Shown here: positions 54,025-63,960 of the stretch, in pieces
Layout of the letters: each line of letters opens with the position of its first letter
How positions within the stretch are numbered: the first letter of the stretch is position 1
NCBI RefSeq assembly: GCF_008329525.1
Contig: NZ_NPKQ01000006.1
Span: 186,001-250,000, forward strand
Source of the DNA: Tardiphaga sp. P9-11
GTDB taxonomy: Bacteria > Pseudomonadota > Alphaproteobacteria > Rhizobiales > Xanthobacteraceae
Length of the DNA: 64,000 bases
Direction: 5' to 3'
The notes under the pieces: generated by a model
The model's input: only the letters and a program-made list of their open reading frames with translations
What the model was told of the DNA's origin: nothing
The model's database searches: none
Made by a program: the position numbers and the translations under genes

Positions 54025-55050
54025 ATGAATCTCGCCGAACTCAACAAAATCGCCCGCGCCATGACCGCGCCGGGCAAGGGCTTGCTTGCCGCGGATGAGT
54101 CCGGCGGCACGATCAAGAAGCGCTTCGATGCGATCGGCGTGGAATCCACCGAGGACAGCCGCCGCGACTATCGCGAGATGCTGTTCCGCTCGCGCGAGGC
54201 CATGAGCAGCTACATCTCGGGCGTGATCCTCTACGACGAGACGATCTGGCAAAACGCCAAAGACGGCACGCCACTGGTGCGGCTGATCGAGGAAGCCGGC
54301 GCCATTCCCGGCATCAAGGTTGATGAAGGCACACAGGCACTGCCGAACTGCCCCGGTGAATTGATCACAGCCGGTCTCGACAAGCTCGCCGAACGTCTTG
54401 CCAAATATTACGCGCGCGGTGCGCGCTTCGCAAAGTGGCGCGCGGTGATCGATATCGGTGCCGGCATTCCCTCAATGACCGCAATCTCAGTCAACGCCCA
54501 TGCGCTCGCCCGCTATGCAGCACTATGCCAAGCCGCGCAGATCGTGCCGATCGTCGAGCCTGAAGTGCTGATGGACGGCGATCACGACATCGACCGCTGC
54601 GTCGAGGTGACGCAACGCGTACTCAACAAGACCTTCCAGGAACTGCGGGTCCAGCGCGTGGCGCTCGAAGGCATGATCCTGAAGCCCAACATGGCGATCT
54701 CGGGCAAGAAGTCGAAGACACAAGCCGGTGTTGCCGAAGTCGCGGAGAAGACCGTGCGCATGCTCAAGAACTGCGTGCCCGCATCCGTGCCCGGCATTGC
54801 ATTCCTCTCTGGCGGTCAGTCGGATGAGGATGCCACAGCGCATCTCGACGCCATGAACCGGATCGGCGGCCTGCCTTGGCCACTGACATTCTCCTATGGC
54901 CGTGCGCTTCAGGCGGCGCCGCAAAAGGCCTGGTCCGGCAAAGCTAACAATGTGCCTGCCGGTCAGCAGGCCTTCACCCATCGTGCACATATGAATTCGC
55001 TGGCCAGCAAGGGCGAGTGGTCGACCGATCAAGAACAGAAGGCGCTATAG
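54025..55050 (+). CDS. Fructose-bisphosphate aldolase, class I
   Basis: About 341 residues. The Schiff-base lysine is in LEGMILKPNMAI, and GKGLLAADESGGTIKKRF is the class I N-terminal signature; YDETIWQ and FLSGGQSDEDATAHLDAMN also fit. It is metal-independent, in contrast to the class II enzyme encoded just upstream. ATG at 54025 is favoured because AGGA is 7 bases away; an ATG two codons earlier (54019) sits on the same AGGA. The next gene begins 2 bases after its stop. Confidence 0.95.
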   Translation: MNLAELNKIARAMTAPGKGLLAADESGGTIKKRFDAIGVESTEDSRRDYREMLFRSREAMSSYISGVILYDETIWQNAKDGTPLVRLIEEAGAIPGIKVDEGTQALPNCPGELITAGLDKLAERLAKYYARGARFAKWRAVIDIGAGIPSMTAISVNAHALARYAALCQAAQIVPIVEPEVLMDGDHDIDRCVEVTQRVLNKTFQELRVQRVALEGMILKPNMAISGKKSKTQAGVAEVAEKTVRMLKNCVPASVPGIAFLSGGQSDEDATAHLDAMNRIGGLPWPLTFSYGRALQAAPQKAWSGKANNVPAGQQAFTHRAHMNSLASKGEWSTDQEQKAL

Positions 55051-55052
55051 TC

Positions 55053-55736
55053 TTGGCTTCCAAACCAGTCCCTCCGCCGCCGATGCCGCGTCTCTATCTC
55101 GCAACGCCCATCGTCGAAGATCCGTCAACGCTCGCGGCCAGCCTTCCAGCTCTCTTGGGCAAGGCGGACGTCGCTGCCGTCCTGGTGCGACTGGCGACGA
55201 CCGATCAGCGTACCATGATCACACGCATCAAGACGCTGGCGCCGGTCATCCAGAACGCCGGTGCAGCGATGCTGGTCGAAGGCAATGTCGAACTTGTCGC
55301 GCGTGGCGGCGCCGATGGTGCGCATCTGCCCGGTCTTGCTCCCCTGCAGGATGCACTACCCTCGCTGAAACCCGATCGCATCGCCGGCTGCGGCGGATTG
55401 TCGACACGCCATAACGCGATGGCTGCGGGCGAAGCCGGCGCCGACTATGTGCTGTTCGGCGAGCCCGACCCAAACGGCCAGCGCCCGTCGACCGAAGCGA
55501 TCACCGAGCGCCTGCAGTGGTGGGCCGAATTGTTCGAACCGCCTTGCGTGGGCTTCGCCACGACGCTCGGCGAAGCCAAGGAATTCGCAGCCGCAGGCGC
55601 CGACTTCGTGCTGGTCGGCGACGTCGTCTGGAACGACGCGCGTGGCGCTGCTGCTGCCTTGATGGACGCAGCGAAGGCGATCCAGCAGGGATACGCGGCG
55701 CTCGTCTCGGGGCAGTCCAAAGTCGAACAGGAATAA
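55053..55736 (+). CDS. Thiamine phosphate synthase-like protein
   Basis: A 227-residue TIM-barrel protein. LYLATPIVEDPSTLAASLPA, GGADGAHLPG, GEAGADYVLFGEPD and GADFVLVGDVVWND are recognisable as ThiE-like, but key residues are poorly matched, so it may not make thiamine phosphate. The start is uncertain: TTG at 55053 is next to the class I aldolase stop, and an ATG at 55083 is also possible. It is co-transcribed with the aldolase gene. Confidence 0.75.
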   Translation: MASKPVPPPPMPRLYLATPIVEDPSTLAASLPALLGKADVAAVLVRLATTDQRTMITRIKTLAPVIQNAGAAMLVEGNVELVARGGADGAHLPGLAPLQDALPSLKPDRIAGCGGLSTRHNAMAAGEAGADYVLFGEPDPNGQRPSTEAITERLQWWAELFEPPCVGFATTLGEAKEFAAAGADFVLVGDVVWNDARGAAAALMDAAKAIQQGYAALVSGQSKVEQE

Positions 55737-55743
55737 CGCGGGA

Positions 55744-56814
55744 ATGAAAGTTCTGCGTTCCCTCACTGTGATTGCCGGTTGCCTGACTTGGGCAGCCAGC
55801 GCGACCGCGCAGATTTCGCTGACGCCGCCGGGCGTGCAGACGCCGCCACCGGCTGCAAGCAAGGCAGCACCAAAAAAGGCGCCGGCACCGGCGAAAGCGC
55901 CAACAGCAGCGAAGAAAGCCCCTGCGCCACCCGCTGAAAAGCCCGCGCAGCCTGCAGAAGCTGCTTCGACGGACCCCAATGCAGATCTGGTTTATGGCGC
56001 CTATCAGCGCGGCCAGTACAAGACCGCTTTCGACCTCGCGAGCAAGCGCGCGCAGGAGAACAACGATCCGAAGGCGATGACCATGCTTGGCGAACTCTAC
56101 GCCAATGCACTGGGCGTCAAGCGCGACTATGCGAAAGCCGCTGAATGGTATCAGCGCGCGTCGGAGCGCGGCGACCGCGAGGCCATGTTCGCACTGGCGA
56201 TGCTGCGGCTGTCGGATCGTGGCAATGTCGGCAAACGCGATGAGGCCGTGAAGCTGCTGGCGTCGTCGGCCAAGCTCGGCAATTCCAAAGCCGCCTATAA
56301 TCTGGCACTGCTCTATCTCGACGGGCAGACCCTGCCGCAGGACGTCAAGCGCTCCGCCGAACTGCTCCGCGTCGCCGCCGATGCCGGCAATCCGGAAGCG
56401 CAATACGCGCTGGCGACGTTCTACAAGGAAGGCACCGGGGTCGAGAAGAGTATCGACAAGGCCGTTCGCCTGCTTCAGGCGGCGTCGCTGGCCGACAATG
56501 TCGATGCCGAGGTCGAATATGCCATTGCGCTCTATAACGGCACGGGGACCCCCAAGAACGAGGCTGCGGCCATCGCCTTGCTCCGCAAGGCCTCCAAGCA
56601 GAACAGCCCGATCGCCCAGAACCGTCTCGCCCGGGTGCTGGCGCTGCGCACCAATACCGAGGACCGGCTGGAAGGCCTGAAATGGCACATCGTGGCCAAA
56701 ACCGCCGGAAAGGGCGACCTGATGCTCGACGAGCTTCTGGCTCAGGCCACCCCCGAGGAAAAGACCAAGGCCCAGGAAGCCGCCAAGAAGTGGCTGGGCA
56801 CGACCCAGAAATGA
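55744..56814 (+). CDS. Sel1/TPR-repeat exported protein
   Basis: A 356-residue protein with a signal peptide (MKVLRSLTVIAGCLTWAASA), a low-complexity Ala/Pro/Lys linker (about residues 27-75), and then five to six Sel1-like repeats (KAMTMLGELYANALGVKRDY, EAMFALAMLRLSDRGNV, AAYNLALLYLDGQTLPQD, AQYALATFYKEGTGVEKS). Such proteins are scaffolds in the periplasm. The partner is unknown. It follows the ThiE-like gene by 7 bases. Confidence 0.9.
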   Translation: MKVLRSLTVIAGCLTWAASATAQISLTPPGVQTPPPAASKAAPKKAPAPAKAPTAAKKAPAPPAEKPAQPAEAASTDPNADLVYGAYQRGQYKTAFDLASKRAQENNDPKAMTMLGELYANALGVKRDYAKAAEWYQRASERGDREAMFALAMLRLSDRGNVGKRDEAVKLLASSAKLGNSKAAYNLALLYLDGQTLPQDVKRSAELLRVAADAGNPEAQYALATFYKEGTGVEKSIDKAVRLLQAASLADNVDAEVEYAIALYNGTGTPKNEAAAIALLRKASKQNSPIAQNRLARVLALRTNTEDRLEGLKWHIVAKTAGKGDLMLDELLAQATPEEKTKAQEAAKKWLGTTQK

Positions 56815-56915
56815 CCCCTGTAGCGATCTTGCCTTGACGGGATGCCGCCCGCAGGGCACCCATCGCCCCAGCAACCCCAATCAGACCTGCCGTCAGGTCG
56901 TCGTGAGACGAACGC

Positions 56916-57707
56916 ATGATCAATTCAGCCCTTATGAACGTGATGGTGAAAGCCGCACGCCGCGCCGGCCGCAGCCTGAAACGCGACCTCGGCGAGATCG
57001 AGAATCTGCAGGTCTCGATGAAGGGCCCCGCCAATTTCGTCAGCCTCGCCGACAAGCGGGCCGAAGAGATGCTCTATACCGACCTCAACAAGGCCCGCCC
57101 GGGCTATGGCTTCCTCGGCGAAGAAGGCGGCAACCGCGAGGGTACTGACAAGAGCCATACCTGGATCGTCGATCCGCTCGATGGCACCACCAACTTCCTG
57201 CACGGCATCCCGCAATTCGCCGTCTCGATCGGTCTGGCGCGCGAAGGTCAGGTGATTGCCGGCCTGATCTACAATCCGGCCAATGACGAACTCTACATGG
57301 CCGAAAAGGGCTCGGGCGCATTCCTCAACGACACCCGCTTACGCGTCGCCGGCCGCAAGCAGCTCAACGAATGCGTCATCGCCTGCGGCCTGCCGCATAT
57401 CGGCCGCGGCGACTTCGAATTGTCACGCAACGAAATGGCCGCGTTGCAGCCGAAGGTCGCCGGCCTGCGCCGCTTCGGCGCGGCCTCGCTCGATCTGGCC
57501 TTCGTCGCAGCCGGTCGCCTCGATGGCTATTGGGAGCGCAACTTGCAGCCTTGGGATATCGCTGCCGGCCTGATCCTGATCAAGGAAGCCGGCGGTACTG
57601 TTGGCGATATCAATGGCGGTGATGTGCTGACGACCGGCAACGTCGTTGCCGGCAACGAGTTCGTGCACGGCGCTCTGACGAAGATCCTGCGGCCGCTGAC
57701 AAAATAA
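56916..57707 (+). CDS. suhB: Inositol monophosphatase family protein (SuhB-like)
   Basis: A 263-residue phosphatase. Metal motifs GEEGG, WIVDPLDGTTNFLHG and LQPWDIAAGLILIKEAGG are complete. SuhB-type proteins hydrolyse inositol phosphate and, in E. coli, assist rRNA transcription. It ends in front of a strong bidirectional terminator shared with the convergent RND pump gene. Confidence 0.93.
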   Translation: MINSALMNVMVKAARRAGRSLKRDLGEIENLQVSMKGPANFVSLADKRAEEMLYTDLNKARPGYGFLGEEGGNREGTDKSHTWIVDPLDGTTNFLHGIPQFAVSIGLAREGQVIAGLIYNPANDELYMAEKGSGAFLNDTRLRVAGRKQLNECVIACGLPHIGRGDFELSRNEMAALQPKVAGLRRFGAASLDLAFVAAGRLDGYWERNLQPWDIAAGLILIKEAGGTVGDINGGDVLTTGNVVAGNEFVHGALTKILRPLTK

Positions 57708-57725
57708 GATTGATCGCTCGAATAG

Positions 57726-57764
57726 AAAAAGCCCGGATGGCGTTGCGCCATCCGGGCTTTTTAT
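57726..57764. terminator. Bidirectional intrinsic terminator
   Basis: Perfect 17-base stem AAAAAGCCCGGATGGCG (57726-57742) with its complement at 57746-57762 and a 3-base loop. T-runs exist on both strands, so it ends suhB and the RND permease gene. Confidence 0.93.
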
Positions 57765-57773
57765 TTGACTGCC

Positions 57774-60700
57774 TTAGCTGTGCGACACGGACGGCGACGC
57801 GGTCGGCTCGTCCTGCTTTGCCTCTTCCATCTTCGGCGCCTTGTCCGGCGAGAACAGCCGCTGCACCGACACGAAGAACACCGGCACCATCAGCAGCGCC
57901 AGGATCACCACCGCGATCATGCCGCCGGTGACCGACGTACCAAGCGCCTGCTGGCTGGCACCGCCGGCGCCCGATGCAACGACCATCGGCAACACACCGC
58001 AGATAAAGGCGAGACCGGTCATCACAATCGGACGGAAGCGCAGGAAGCAGGCTTCCATCGTGGCATCCACCAGCGACTTGCCTTGCGTGCGCAGGTCCTT
58101 GGCGAATTCGATAATCAGAATAGCATTCTTGGCGGCGAGGCCGATGATCGTAATCAGACCGACCGTGAAGTACACGTCGTTCGGCAGGCCGCGCAAATTC
58201 GCTGCCAGCACGGCACCAACGATGCCGAGCGGCACCGTCATCAGCACGGCCACCGGGATCGTCCAGCTCTCATAAAGCGCTGCGAGCACCAGGAAAACCA
58301 CCAGCGCCGACAGCGCGAGCAGGAACGGCGCCTGCGAGCCGGACAGCTTCTCCTGCAGCGACTGGCCGGTCCATTCGAAGCCGAACCCCCGCGGCAACAA
58401 GCCAGCCAGACGCTCCATCTCCTTGATGGCGTCGCCCGAGGTAAAACCGGACCGTGCTTCGCCCGAGATGCGCACCGCGGGATAGAAGTTGAAACCCGCG
58501 ATCTGGGTCGGTCCCTTCGCCCATTCCACCGTCGCAAAGGACGAGAACGGCACCAGCTGTCCGCGGCTGTTCTTGACATTGTAGTTCAGGATGTCGGCCG
58601 CGTTCATCCGGTTGGCGGCCTCGGACTGCACCACGACGCGCTGCATACGGCCACGGTTCGGGAAGTCGTTGATGTAGTTCGAACCGAGATTGGTCGAGAT
58701 CGTGCTGTTGATGTCCTCGAAGGTGACGCCGAAGGCGCCGGCCTTTTCGCGGTCGATCATCAGATTGACCAATGGCGCCGGCGGAAGGCCTTCGACGAAT
58801 ACCTTCTGCAGCACCGGGCTGGCATTGGCGTCCGCAATCAGCTTGTCGGATGCAGCATTAAGCGCGACGAACCCCTTCTGGCCACGGTCCTGAAGGCGGA
58901 AGCTGAAGCCCGAAGAGTTGCCGAGGTTATCGATCGGCGGCGGCTGCAAAGCGGAGATCTTGGCGTCGCGGATCGACGACAATTCCCGATTGATATCGTT
59001 GACAAGCGCCGCGGCGGAATCGCCGGGCGGGCGTTCAGCCCAGTCCTTCAGGGTGATAAAGGCCTGCGCGGTGTTCATCCCTTGCCCGAGGAAGCTGAAG
59101 CCGGTGAGGAACACGACGCTCTCGATGCCGGAACGCTTCTTCAGATATTCCTCGACCTTTTCGATGGCGCCCTCGGTGCGAGCGAACGAGGAGTCCGATG
59201 GAGTCTGCACGTCGGTGGTGATGAAGCCCTGATCGTCGATCGGCAGAAAGCCGCCGGGCATCCGCATGAACCCCCAGGTCAGTCCCACCAGCAACGCGAC
59301 ATAGACGATCAGCAAGCGTCCGGTGCGCTGGATCGACCAGCCCACTGTCCTTGAATAGCCATCGCGAGTGGCGTCGAGCTTGCGATTGAACCAGCCGAAC
59401 ACGCCCTTCTTGGCATGGCCGTGTCCTTCCTTGACAGGCTTCAGGAAGGTTGCGCAAAGCGCCGGCGTCAGCGACAGCGCCAGCAGCGCGGAGAACGCGA
59501 TCGAGGCAACCATGGTGACCGAGAACTGGCGATAGATGATGCCGACCGAACCCGGAAAGAACGCCATCGGCACGAACACGCCGATCATCACCAGCGTGAC
59601 ACCGATGATGGCGCCGGAGATCTGGCCCATCGCCTTCTTGGTGGCTTCCTTCGGCGGAAGCCCCTCCTCGCTCATGATGCGCTCGACGTTCTCGACCACG
59701 ACGATGGCATCGTCGACGAGAATACCGACAGCCAGCACCATGCCGAACATGGTCAGCATGTTGATCGAATAGCCGGCCAACAACAGCATCGTACAAGTGC
59801 CGAGCAGCGCGATGGGCACGACGATGGTCGGGATCAGCGTGTAGCGGAAGTTCTGCAGGAAGATGAACATCACGATGAAGACGAGGACAACCGCCTCGAT
59901 CAACGTCATCACCACCTTCATGATCGATGCTTCGACCACCGGCGTGACGTTGTACGGAATGTCATAGGCGATGTTGGCAGGGAAGAAGTTCGACAGCTCC
60001 TTCATCTTGGCTTCGATCGCGGAGGCCGTCGCCAGCGCATTGCCCTTCGGGGACATCAGCACCGACAGGCCGGCCGTCGGCTGGCCGTTCAGACGCGTGG
60101 TGAACTGGTAGCTGAGGCCGCCGATCTCGATACGGGCAACGTCGCGCAGCCGCACGGTTGATCCGTCGGAATTGGCGCGCAGCACGATGGCGCCGAATTC
60201 TTCCGGCGTGGAGAGCTGGCCCTTCACGAGCACCAGCGACGAGGTCTTGGTGGTCGCGGTCGACGGCTCGGCGCCAACGCTGCCGGAGGCGACCTGGGCG
60301 TTCTGCGCAGTGATCGCCTTGTTGACGTCGTCGGAAGTGAGTTGATAGCCGACCAGTTTGGCGGGATCGACCCAGACGCGCAGCGAGCGCTCGGTGGAAT
60401 AAAGTGAGGCACGGCCGACGCCGGGGATACGACGAATTTCACCGAGGATGTTCCGGATCATGAAGTCGCCGAGGCCGACTTCATCGAGGCTGTTATCGGT
60501 GGAGCGCAGCGTGATGATGTTCAGAACCGCAGCAGAGGCTTCCTCGACCAGGATACCCTGTTGAATCACGGCACGCGGCAGACGCGCTTCCACGCGCTTC
60601 AGGCGGTTCTGCACTTCGACCGACGCCTGGCTGGTATCGGTACCGGGTTGGAAGTTGGCGATGATTTCGACAGCACCTAGCGAGTCGCTCGTCGATTCGA

Positions 60701-60932
60701 AGTTCAGAATGCCGGCAGCACCGTTGAGCTCCTCTTCAATCAGCCGCGTCACGCTGTTGTAGAGATTCTCCGGCGACGCGCCCGGATAGCTGGTCGAGAT
60801 CGAAATCGATGGCGGCGCGATGATCGGATACTGCGCAATCGGCAGCTGCGGAATCGCGATGGCGCCGAACAGACAAATGAAAAGCGCGACGACCCAGGCA
60901 AAAATCGGCCTGTCGATGAAGAAACTAGCCAT
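57774..60932 (-). CDS. RND efflux permease, AcrB/MexB family
   Basis: A 1052-residue inner-membrane antiporter. The N-terminal MASFFIDRPIFAWVVALFIC, the proton-relay GILVDDAIVVVENVER (two Asp) and the later GLAAKNAILIIEFAKDL (Lys) are present. A periplasmic loop with GFSFLGQGMNTAQAFITLKD fits the hydrophobe/amphiphile subfamily. It follows the adaptor gene by 10 bases. Its outer-membrane channel gene is not in the window. Substrates are unknown. Confidence 0.95.
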   Translation of the reverse strand: MASFFIDRPIFAWVVALFICLFGAIAIPQLPIAQYPIIAPPSISISTSYPGASPENLYNSVTRLIEEELNGAAGILNFESTSDSLGAVEIIANFQPGTDTSQASVEVQNRLKRVEARLPRAVIQQGILVEEASAAVLNIITLRSTDNSLDEVGLGDFMIRNILGEIRRIPGVGRASLYSTERSLRVWVDPAKLVGYQLTSDDVNKAITAQNAQVASGSVGAEPSTATTKTSSLVLVKGQLSTPEEFGAIVLRANSDGSTVRLRDVARIEIGGLSYQFTTRLNGQPTAGLSVLMSPKGNALATASAIEAKMKELSNFFPANIAYDIPYNVTPVVEASIMKVVMTLIEAVVLVFIVMFIFLQNFRYTLIPTIVVPIALLGTCTMLLLAGYSINMLTMFGMVLAVGILVDDAIVVVENVERIMSEEGLPPKEATKKAMGQISGAIIGVTLVMIGVFVPMAFFPGSVGIIYRQFSVTMVASIAFSALLALSLTPALCATFLKPVKEGHGHAKKGVFGWFNRKLDATRDGYSRTVGWSIQRTGRLLIVYVALLVGLTWGFMRMPGGFLPIDDQGFITTDVQTPSDSSFARTEGAIEKVEEYLKKRSGIESVVFLTGFSFLGQGMNTAQAFITLKDWAERPPGDSAAALVNDINRELSSIRDAKISALQPPPIDNLGNSSGFSFRLQDRGQKGFVALNAASDKLIADANASPVLQKVFVEGLPPAPLVNLMIDREKAGAFGVTFEDINSTISTNLGSNYINDFPNRGRMQRVVVQSEAANRMNAADILNYNVKNSRGQLVPFSSFATVEWAKGPTQIAGFNFYPAVRISGEARSGFTSGDAIKEMERLAGLLPRGFGFEWTGQSLQEKLSGSQAPFLLALSALVVFLVLAALYESWTIPVAVLMTVPLGIVGAVLAANLRGLPNDVYFTVGLITIIGLAAKNAILIIEFAKDLRTQGKSLVDATMEACFLRFRPIVMTGLAFICGVLPMVVASGAGGASQQALGTSVTGGMIAVVILALLMVPVFFVSVQRLFSPDKAPKMEEAKQDEPTASPSVSHS

Positions 60933-60942
60933 ATCGATTTAC

Positions 60943-62157
60943 TCAGGGACGCGCTTGAGTGGTTTTCTGCCCCTCGGGCGGAAGGCCCGCAGTGGCATTC
61001 ACATCAGTCCAGGCGGTCGCCTTGACCTTGTCGCCGGCAGCAAATTTCTGGAAGCCTTCAACGACAACGCGCTCGCCACCCTTGAGACCTTCGGTCACGA
61101 ACCACTGGCCGTCCTGCACGGCGCCAGTGCGCACCATCTGAACGGCGACACGACCGTCATCCTTGACAACGAACACTTCGGCGCCGCCGCCGCCATTGCG
61201 CTGAACCGCCTGTTGCGGAACTGCAATGGCGTCGGTATCGATGCCCTGCTCGATCTGCACACGCACATACATGCCAGGCAGGAGCTCGCGCTTGGGATTG
61301 GGGAATTCGCCGCGCAAGGTCACCTGACCGGTGAAAGTGTCCACCTTGGCTTCAGAAAACAGCAGCTTCCCCGGCAGCGAATAGAGCGTACCGTCATCCA
61401 GCATCAGCCGCACCTTGGCAGCACCGGGGGCGATCCGCTCGAGATCACCGGTCTCGAAGGAGCGGCGCAAGTTGTTCAGTTCGGACACCGACTGCGTGAA
61501 GTCGGCATAGATCGGATCGAGCTGCTGAATGGTGGCAAGATTGGTATTGTCGTTCTGTGCAAGCAATGCACCTTCGGTCACCAGAGCGGCTCCGACAATG
61601 CCATCGATCGGTGCACGGATGGTTGCGTAATCCAGATTCAGGCGCGCCCGGGCCACATCGGCCTTCTTGGACGCAATCTCGGCTTCAGCCTGACGCTGCG
61701 CACCGACTGCTTTCTCAGCTTCCGCTTCGGAGACTGCTTTCTGCAGTGCAAGACCCGACACGCGCTTGGCCTGCATCGACGCGAGGTCATAGGCCGCTTC
61801 CGCCTTGTGCAGCGACGCCTTTGCAGACTGCAATTCCACCTCGAACGGCTTCGGATCGATGCGATACAACGTATCGCCCGCCTTCACCTCGGTGCCCTGA
61901 TGAAACGCACGCTCGATGATGATGCCCGATACACGCGAGCGCACGTCCGCGACACGCGTCGGTGCGATACGCCCGGGCAATTCGCGAACCAGTGCTCGTC
62001 GCTGTTGGCTAACGGAAATAATGCTGACCTCAGGCTCGCTCACCTGCGGCGGCGCTGACGCCACCGCGTCCTTCGGTTCGTTACATCCTGCAAGCACGGG
62101 CGCGAGTCCCGCCAGCAGAAGCGCGAAGCCTGCAGAGCGTGCGTTCAACATCGTCAT
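60943..62157 (-). CDS. RND efflux periplasmic adaptor (AcrA-like lipoprotein)
   Basis: A 404-residue membrane fusion protein. The lipobox LAGC (Cys25) follows a signal peptide, so it is a lipoprotein. EVSIISVSQQRRALVRELPG, PTRVADVRSRVSGII, LNLDYATIRAPIDGIVG and GMYVRVQIEQGIDTDAIAV are usual for AcrA/MexA. No TetR regulator lies immediately upstream; the 786-base region there is otherwise without a gene. Confidence 0.93.
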   Translation of the reverse strand: MTMLNARSAGFALLLAGLAPVLAGCNEPKDAVASAPPQVSEPEVSIISVSQQRRALVRELPGRIAPTRVADVRSRVSGIIIERAFHQGTEVKAGDTLYRIDPKPFEVELQSAKASLHKAEAAYDLASMQAKRVSGLALQKAVSEAEAEKAVGAQRQAEAEIASKKADVARARLNLDYATIRAPIDGIVGAALVTEGALLAQNDNTNLATIQQLDPIYADFTQSVSELNNLRRSFETGDLERIAPGAAKVRLMLDDGTLYSLPGKLLFSEAKVDTFTGQVTLRGEFPNPKRELLPGMYVRVQIEQGIDTDAIAVPQQAVQRNGGGGAEVFVVKDDGRVAVQMVRTGAVQDGQWFVTEGLKGGERVVVEGFQKFAAGDKVKATAWTDVNATAGLPPEGQKTTQARP

Positions 62158-62943
62158 TTACTTTGGTATCCCAGGTTGCGCATTCGAACATGCATCAACG
62201 GATACGCTGGACCTCATTATGGTCGTCATGCGCGTAGCCGGATTAATCGAACCGATTTGATTACGCAGAATAAAAACCGCAGTGCTGCGGCGCAATACAT
62301 ATCGAGGCGGCGCATTGCCACACGGTCTATCGCATTGAACTCGCAACAGCTTTGGAGACTCACGCGAACGTGAATCGGATGGAACCCACGCTAGTTTGGT
62401 TAACGGCGGTCATCCGGTAGTGACTCACGCCCATTCGCTTCCATCCGCCTGGACAAACAGGCCTGCCGTCGCGAGAAAGAACCAGCGCCAGCTCGCATCC
62501 ACAGCGCTGTATCGCATCCATCGATTGGACCCAGGATAGGTTCGACCTCGTCGCGAGAGCGATCGAAGTTGTCGAACCAATCATTCGCCGTTCGCGCAAT
62601 GCGTGCCGCTCCACGCCCACTCCTTCTCGATAGGGAGTAGGCCTGCATATCGTTGGATGAGATGATGCCCCGGCCACCGGCCATGGCGCACTGCCTGTGC
62701 CGACAGCACCGAGCGAGAAGTCCAGATCGTATCGACCCGGCGTTCGCAAGTATAGAAACGTCATGCAGGGTCCCGTAAACGGCTCAACAAAAGGGTCTTT
62801 TGCAAAACCGTGGCAGGTCTGGCCGGGTTTCAACTGGAAGTTCCCGGTGACATCGGTGATTCCGGCGGTATCCGATCTTTTTTTGTCGCGGGGCTGTGCC
62901 ATATTGCCCACCGAACCTTTCCTCGCAGGCAGATGAACCGCAC
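62158..62943. other. 786-base region between the efflux operon and the channel gene
   Basis: It holds the promoters for both neighbours. A CCGCAG/CTGCGG repeat is at 62277-62290. One minus-strand frame (62360-63001) is open but has no family resemblance, and it overlaps the channel gene. I see no credible gene. Confidence 0.5.
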
Positions 62944-63957
62944 ATGGCGCCAGGCCCCTCGTCCCGCTCCGCGATGGAGATCGAACTGACCAAACTGTCA
63001 TCGCCCCGAATCTTCCTGGTCCGGATGCTGGTGTTCCTGGTGCTCTGCGGTCTGATCATGACCGTGCTCTACAAGCAGATCGTTCTCGCCTTCTTCGCCA
63101 ACCCAGGGCTCAACGCGCTCATCGGCGCGGTGCTGGCGATCGGCATTATCCTGTCGTTCCGGCAGGTCATCCGGCTCTATCCGGAAGTCTCCTGGGTCAA
63201 CAGTTTCCGGATTTCCGATCCCGGCCTCGCGCTGGACCGTCGCCCGACCCTACTGGCGCCGATGGCCGCAATTCTCGGCGGCGAGCGCACCGGCCGCATG
63301 ACCATCTCGCAGCAGACCATGCGGCATCTGCTGGATTCGATCGCAACGCGCCTTGACGAATCCCGCGACATCTCGCGCTACATGACCGGCCTGCTGGTGT
63401 TTCTGGGCCTGCTCGGCACCTTCTGGGGTCTGATCGAGACCGTTGGCTCCGTCGGCAAGGTGATCGAAGGCCTCAAGGTCGGCGGCGACGCCGGCTCGCT
63501 TTTCGACACCCTGAAGGAAGGCCTCGCTGCGCCGCTCGCCGGCATGGGCATCTCGTTTTCGTCATCGCTGTTCGGCCTTGCGGGATCTCTGATCCTCGGT
63601 TTCCTCGACCTGCAATCCAGCCAGGCGCAGAATCGTTTCTATACGGATCTGGAGGACTGGCTCGCCTCCACCGTGAAGGAATATTCCGGCGAGATGGCAG
63701 CCCCTATTGCGACATCGGGAACCTCGCCAGAATTGCAGGATGCCATAGAGCGGCTGCGGCGCTCCATCGAGGACGGCAACAACAACCGCGGCACCACGAC
63801 CGCTATGGCCAATCTCGCCGATGCGATCCAGAGCCTCGTCGCGCATATGCGCAGCGAGCAGGAAATGATCCGCGAATGGGCGGATGGACAGGGTGAGCAG
63901 AGCCGCGAAATCAAGAAGCTGCTGGAGCGCATCGCGCGCCAGCCAGAGAAGAACTAG
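62944..63957 (+). CDS. MotA/TolQ/ExbB-type proton channel family protein
   Basis: A 337-residue protein with four likely membrane helices (near 22-45, 54-75, 145-165 and 195-220). YMTGLLVFLGLLGTFWGLIE and GMGISFSSSLFGLAGSLILG are the core channel helices, followed by a long C-terminal coiled part. The ATG at 62944 (MAPGPSSRS) is preferred; an ATG at 62974 is also possible. It is followed after 3 bases by the start of another gene, probably its MotB/OmpA-like partner. Confidence 0.88.
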   Translation: MAPGPSSRSAMEIELTKLSSPRIFLVRMLVFLVLCGLIMTVLYKQIVLAFFANPGLNALIGAVLAIGIILSFRQVIRLYPEVSWVNSFRISDPGLALDRRPTLLAPMAAILGGERTGRMTISQQTMRHLLDSIATRLDESRDISRYMTGLLVFLGLLGTFWGLIETVGSVGKVIEGLKVGGDAGSLFDTLKEGLAAPLAGMGISFSSSLFGLAGSLILGFLDLQSSQAQNRFYTDLEDWLASTVKEYSGEMAAPIATSGTSPELQDAIERLRRSIEDGNNNRGTTTAMANLADAIQSLVAHMRSEQEMIREWADGQGEQSREIKKLLERIARQPEKN

Positions 63958-63960
63958 CCC

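Noticed and set aside
57765-59354. A 529-codon plus-strand open frame opposite the RND permease gene
   Set aside because: Antisense to a full-length AcrB-type gene with all motifs; the translated frame is rich in Arg and His with no domain.
62360-63001. A 213-codon minus-strand frame before the channel gene
   Set aside because: No similarity to any family that I recognise, no ribosome site, and it overlaps the channel gene start.
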